DNA from: JBQTHP01 sp052389755 | GTDB lineage: Bacteria; Pseudomonadota; Gammaproteobacteria; Steroidobacterales; Steroidobacteraceae | NCBI GenBank assembly: GCA_052389755.1 | Contig: JBQTHP010000161.1 | Location: forward strand, 1-15,034 | Direction of reading: 5' to 3' | Length of the DNA stretch: 15,034 nucleotides | Part shown: piece after piece, positions 14,815 to 15,034 of the stretch | Layout of the letters: each line of letters opens with the position of its first letter | Numbering within the stretch: position 1 is the first letter of the stretch | The notes under the pieces: generated by a model | Database searches by the model: none | Seen by the model: only the letters and a program-made list of their open reading frames with translations | Told to the model about the DNA's origin: nothing | Made by a program: the position numbers and the translations under genes

Positions 14815-15034
14815 AGACACCGGAGAATTCCCTCACCGCTTTTCCGCCGGCTGACAGGTTCGCCAGGCGCATCTCAGAGTACTTGCGCGAGAAGATCAAT
14901 CCTTTCACACCCGCCTTCAGTGCCGCAGTGCTCGCGCCATGAACGTCATCCGGCGACGTGCGCTTCTGGCTCAGCTCGGTGGGGATATCGATGTCGATGC
15001 CGGGATAGATTCTGCAGCCCGTTTCCGCGACGCC
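14813..15034 (-). CDS. 3' end of a second TIM-barrel glycosidase-like gene (continues beyond window)
   Basis: On the minus strand the last 73 codons before TAG (14813-14815) read GVAETGCRIYPGIDIDIPTE ... DDVHGASTAALKAGVKGLIF, SRKYSEMRLANLSAGGKAVR, EFSGV. This is clearly related to the C-terminus of the Tat-exported protein at 11450-12961: CRIY-GI-IDIP is shared, and over the final 29 residues 22 are identical, including IFSRKYSEMRLANL. The middle linker is about 7 residues shorter here. The rest of the gene, including any signal peptide, lies to the right of the window. It converges on the PQQ dehydrogenase, so the dehydrogenase lies between two paralogous genes. Confidence 0.85.
   Translation of the reverse strand, partial: GVAETGCRIYPGIDIDIPTELSQKRTSPDDVHGASTAALKAGVKGLIFSRKYSEMRLANLSAGGKAVREFSGV

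Noticed and set aside
1..15034. tRNA, rRNA, CRISPR array or complete insertion sequence
   Set aside because: Looked for by eye; no cloverleaf, no repeated spacer pattern and no complete transposase was seen. A covariance-model scan would be decisive for small RNAs.

Overview
The window is about 15 kb of high-GC DNA with no RNA genes and no CRISPR array. Several things suggest a soil- or water-type member of the Pseudomonadota, possibly a gammaproteobacterium: Tat and Sec signal peptides, a PQQ-type sugar dehydrogenase with a fused cytochrome c, an AraC regulator, relics of a YCII/ECF42 sigma pair, and an IS91-like transposase relic. The taxonomic call is inference only.

Layout. Left edge to 2.2 kb: the 3' end of a HAD-IB phosphatase, a gap holding a transposase scrap, a short unknown ORF that looks cut at its 5' end, and a secreted protein of unknown function. 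2.2-5.9 kb: a large exported amidohydrolase fused to a metallo-beta-lactamase-fold domain (minus strand), a small secreted lipocalin-like protein (plus), and an AraC/XylS regulator (minus). The two convergent gene pairs in these two regions overlap at their stops. 5.9-7.5 kb: a PDZ-domain protein without a protease domain, then a short secreted peptide gene with eight cysteines whose frame is broken by one base in a T-run. 7.5-11.4 kb is a decayed, accessory-looking stretch: an orphan C-terminal half of a DUF4143 ATPase, a complete DUF4143 ATPase, a relic in which a YCII gene is joined to the tail of an ECF42 sigma factor, a small exported protein, a second relic joining a glycerophosphodiester phosphodiesterase piece to an FAD oxidoreductase piece, and an isolated perfect operator-like palindrome. 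11.4 kb to the end: a Tat-exported TIM-barrel glycosidase-like protein and a PQQ sugar dehydrogenase/cytochrome c fusion, probably one operon. These face the 3' end of a second copy of the TIM-barrel gene across a perfect 18-bp inverted repeat.

Functional reading. The right end is a plausible periplasmic carbohydrate hydrolysis and oxidation module. The middle has lost several genes by deletion and keeps fragments of pairs that are usually neighbours. The most unusual small item is the eight-cysteine secreted peptide behind the PDZ protein. It is absent from any simple ORF list because of the one-base break.
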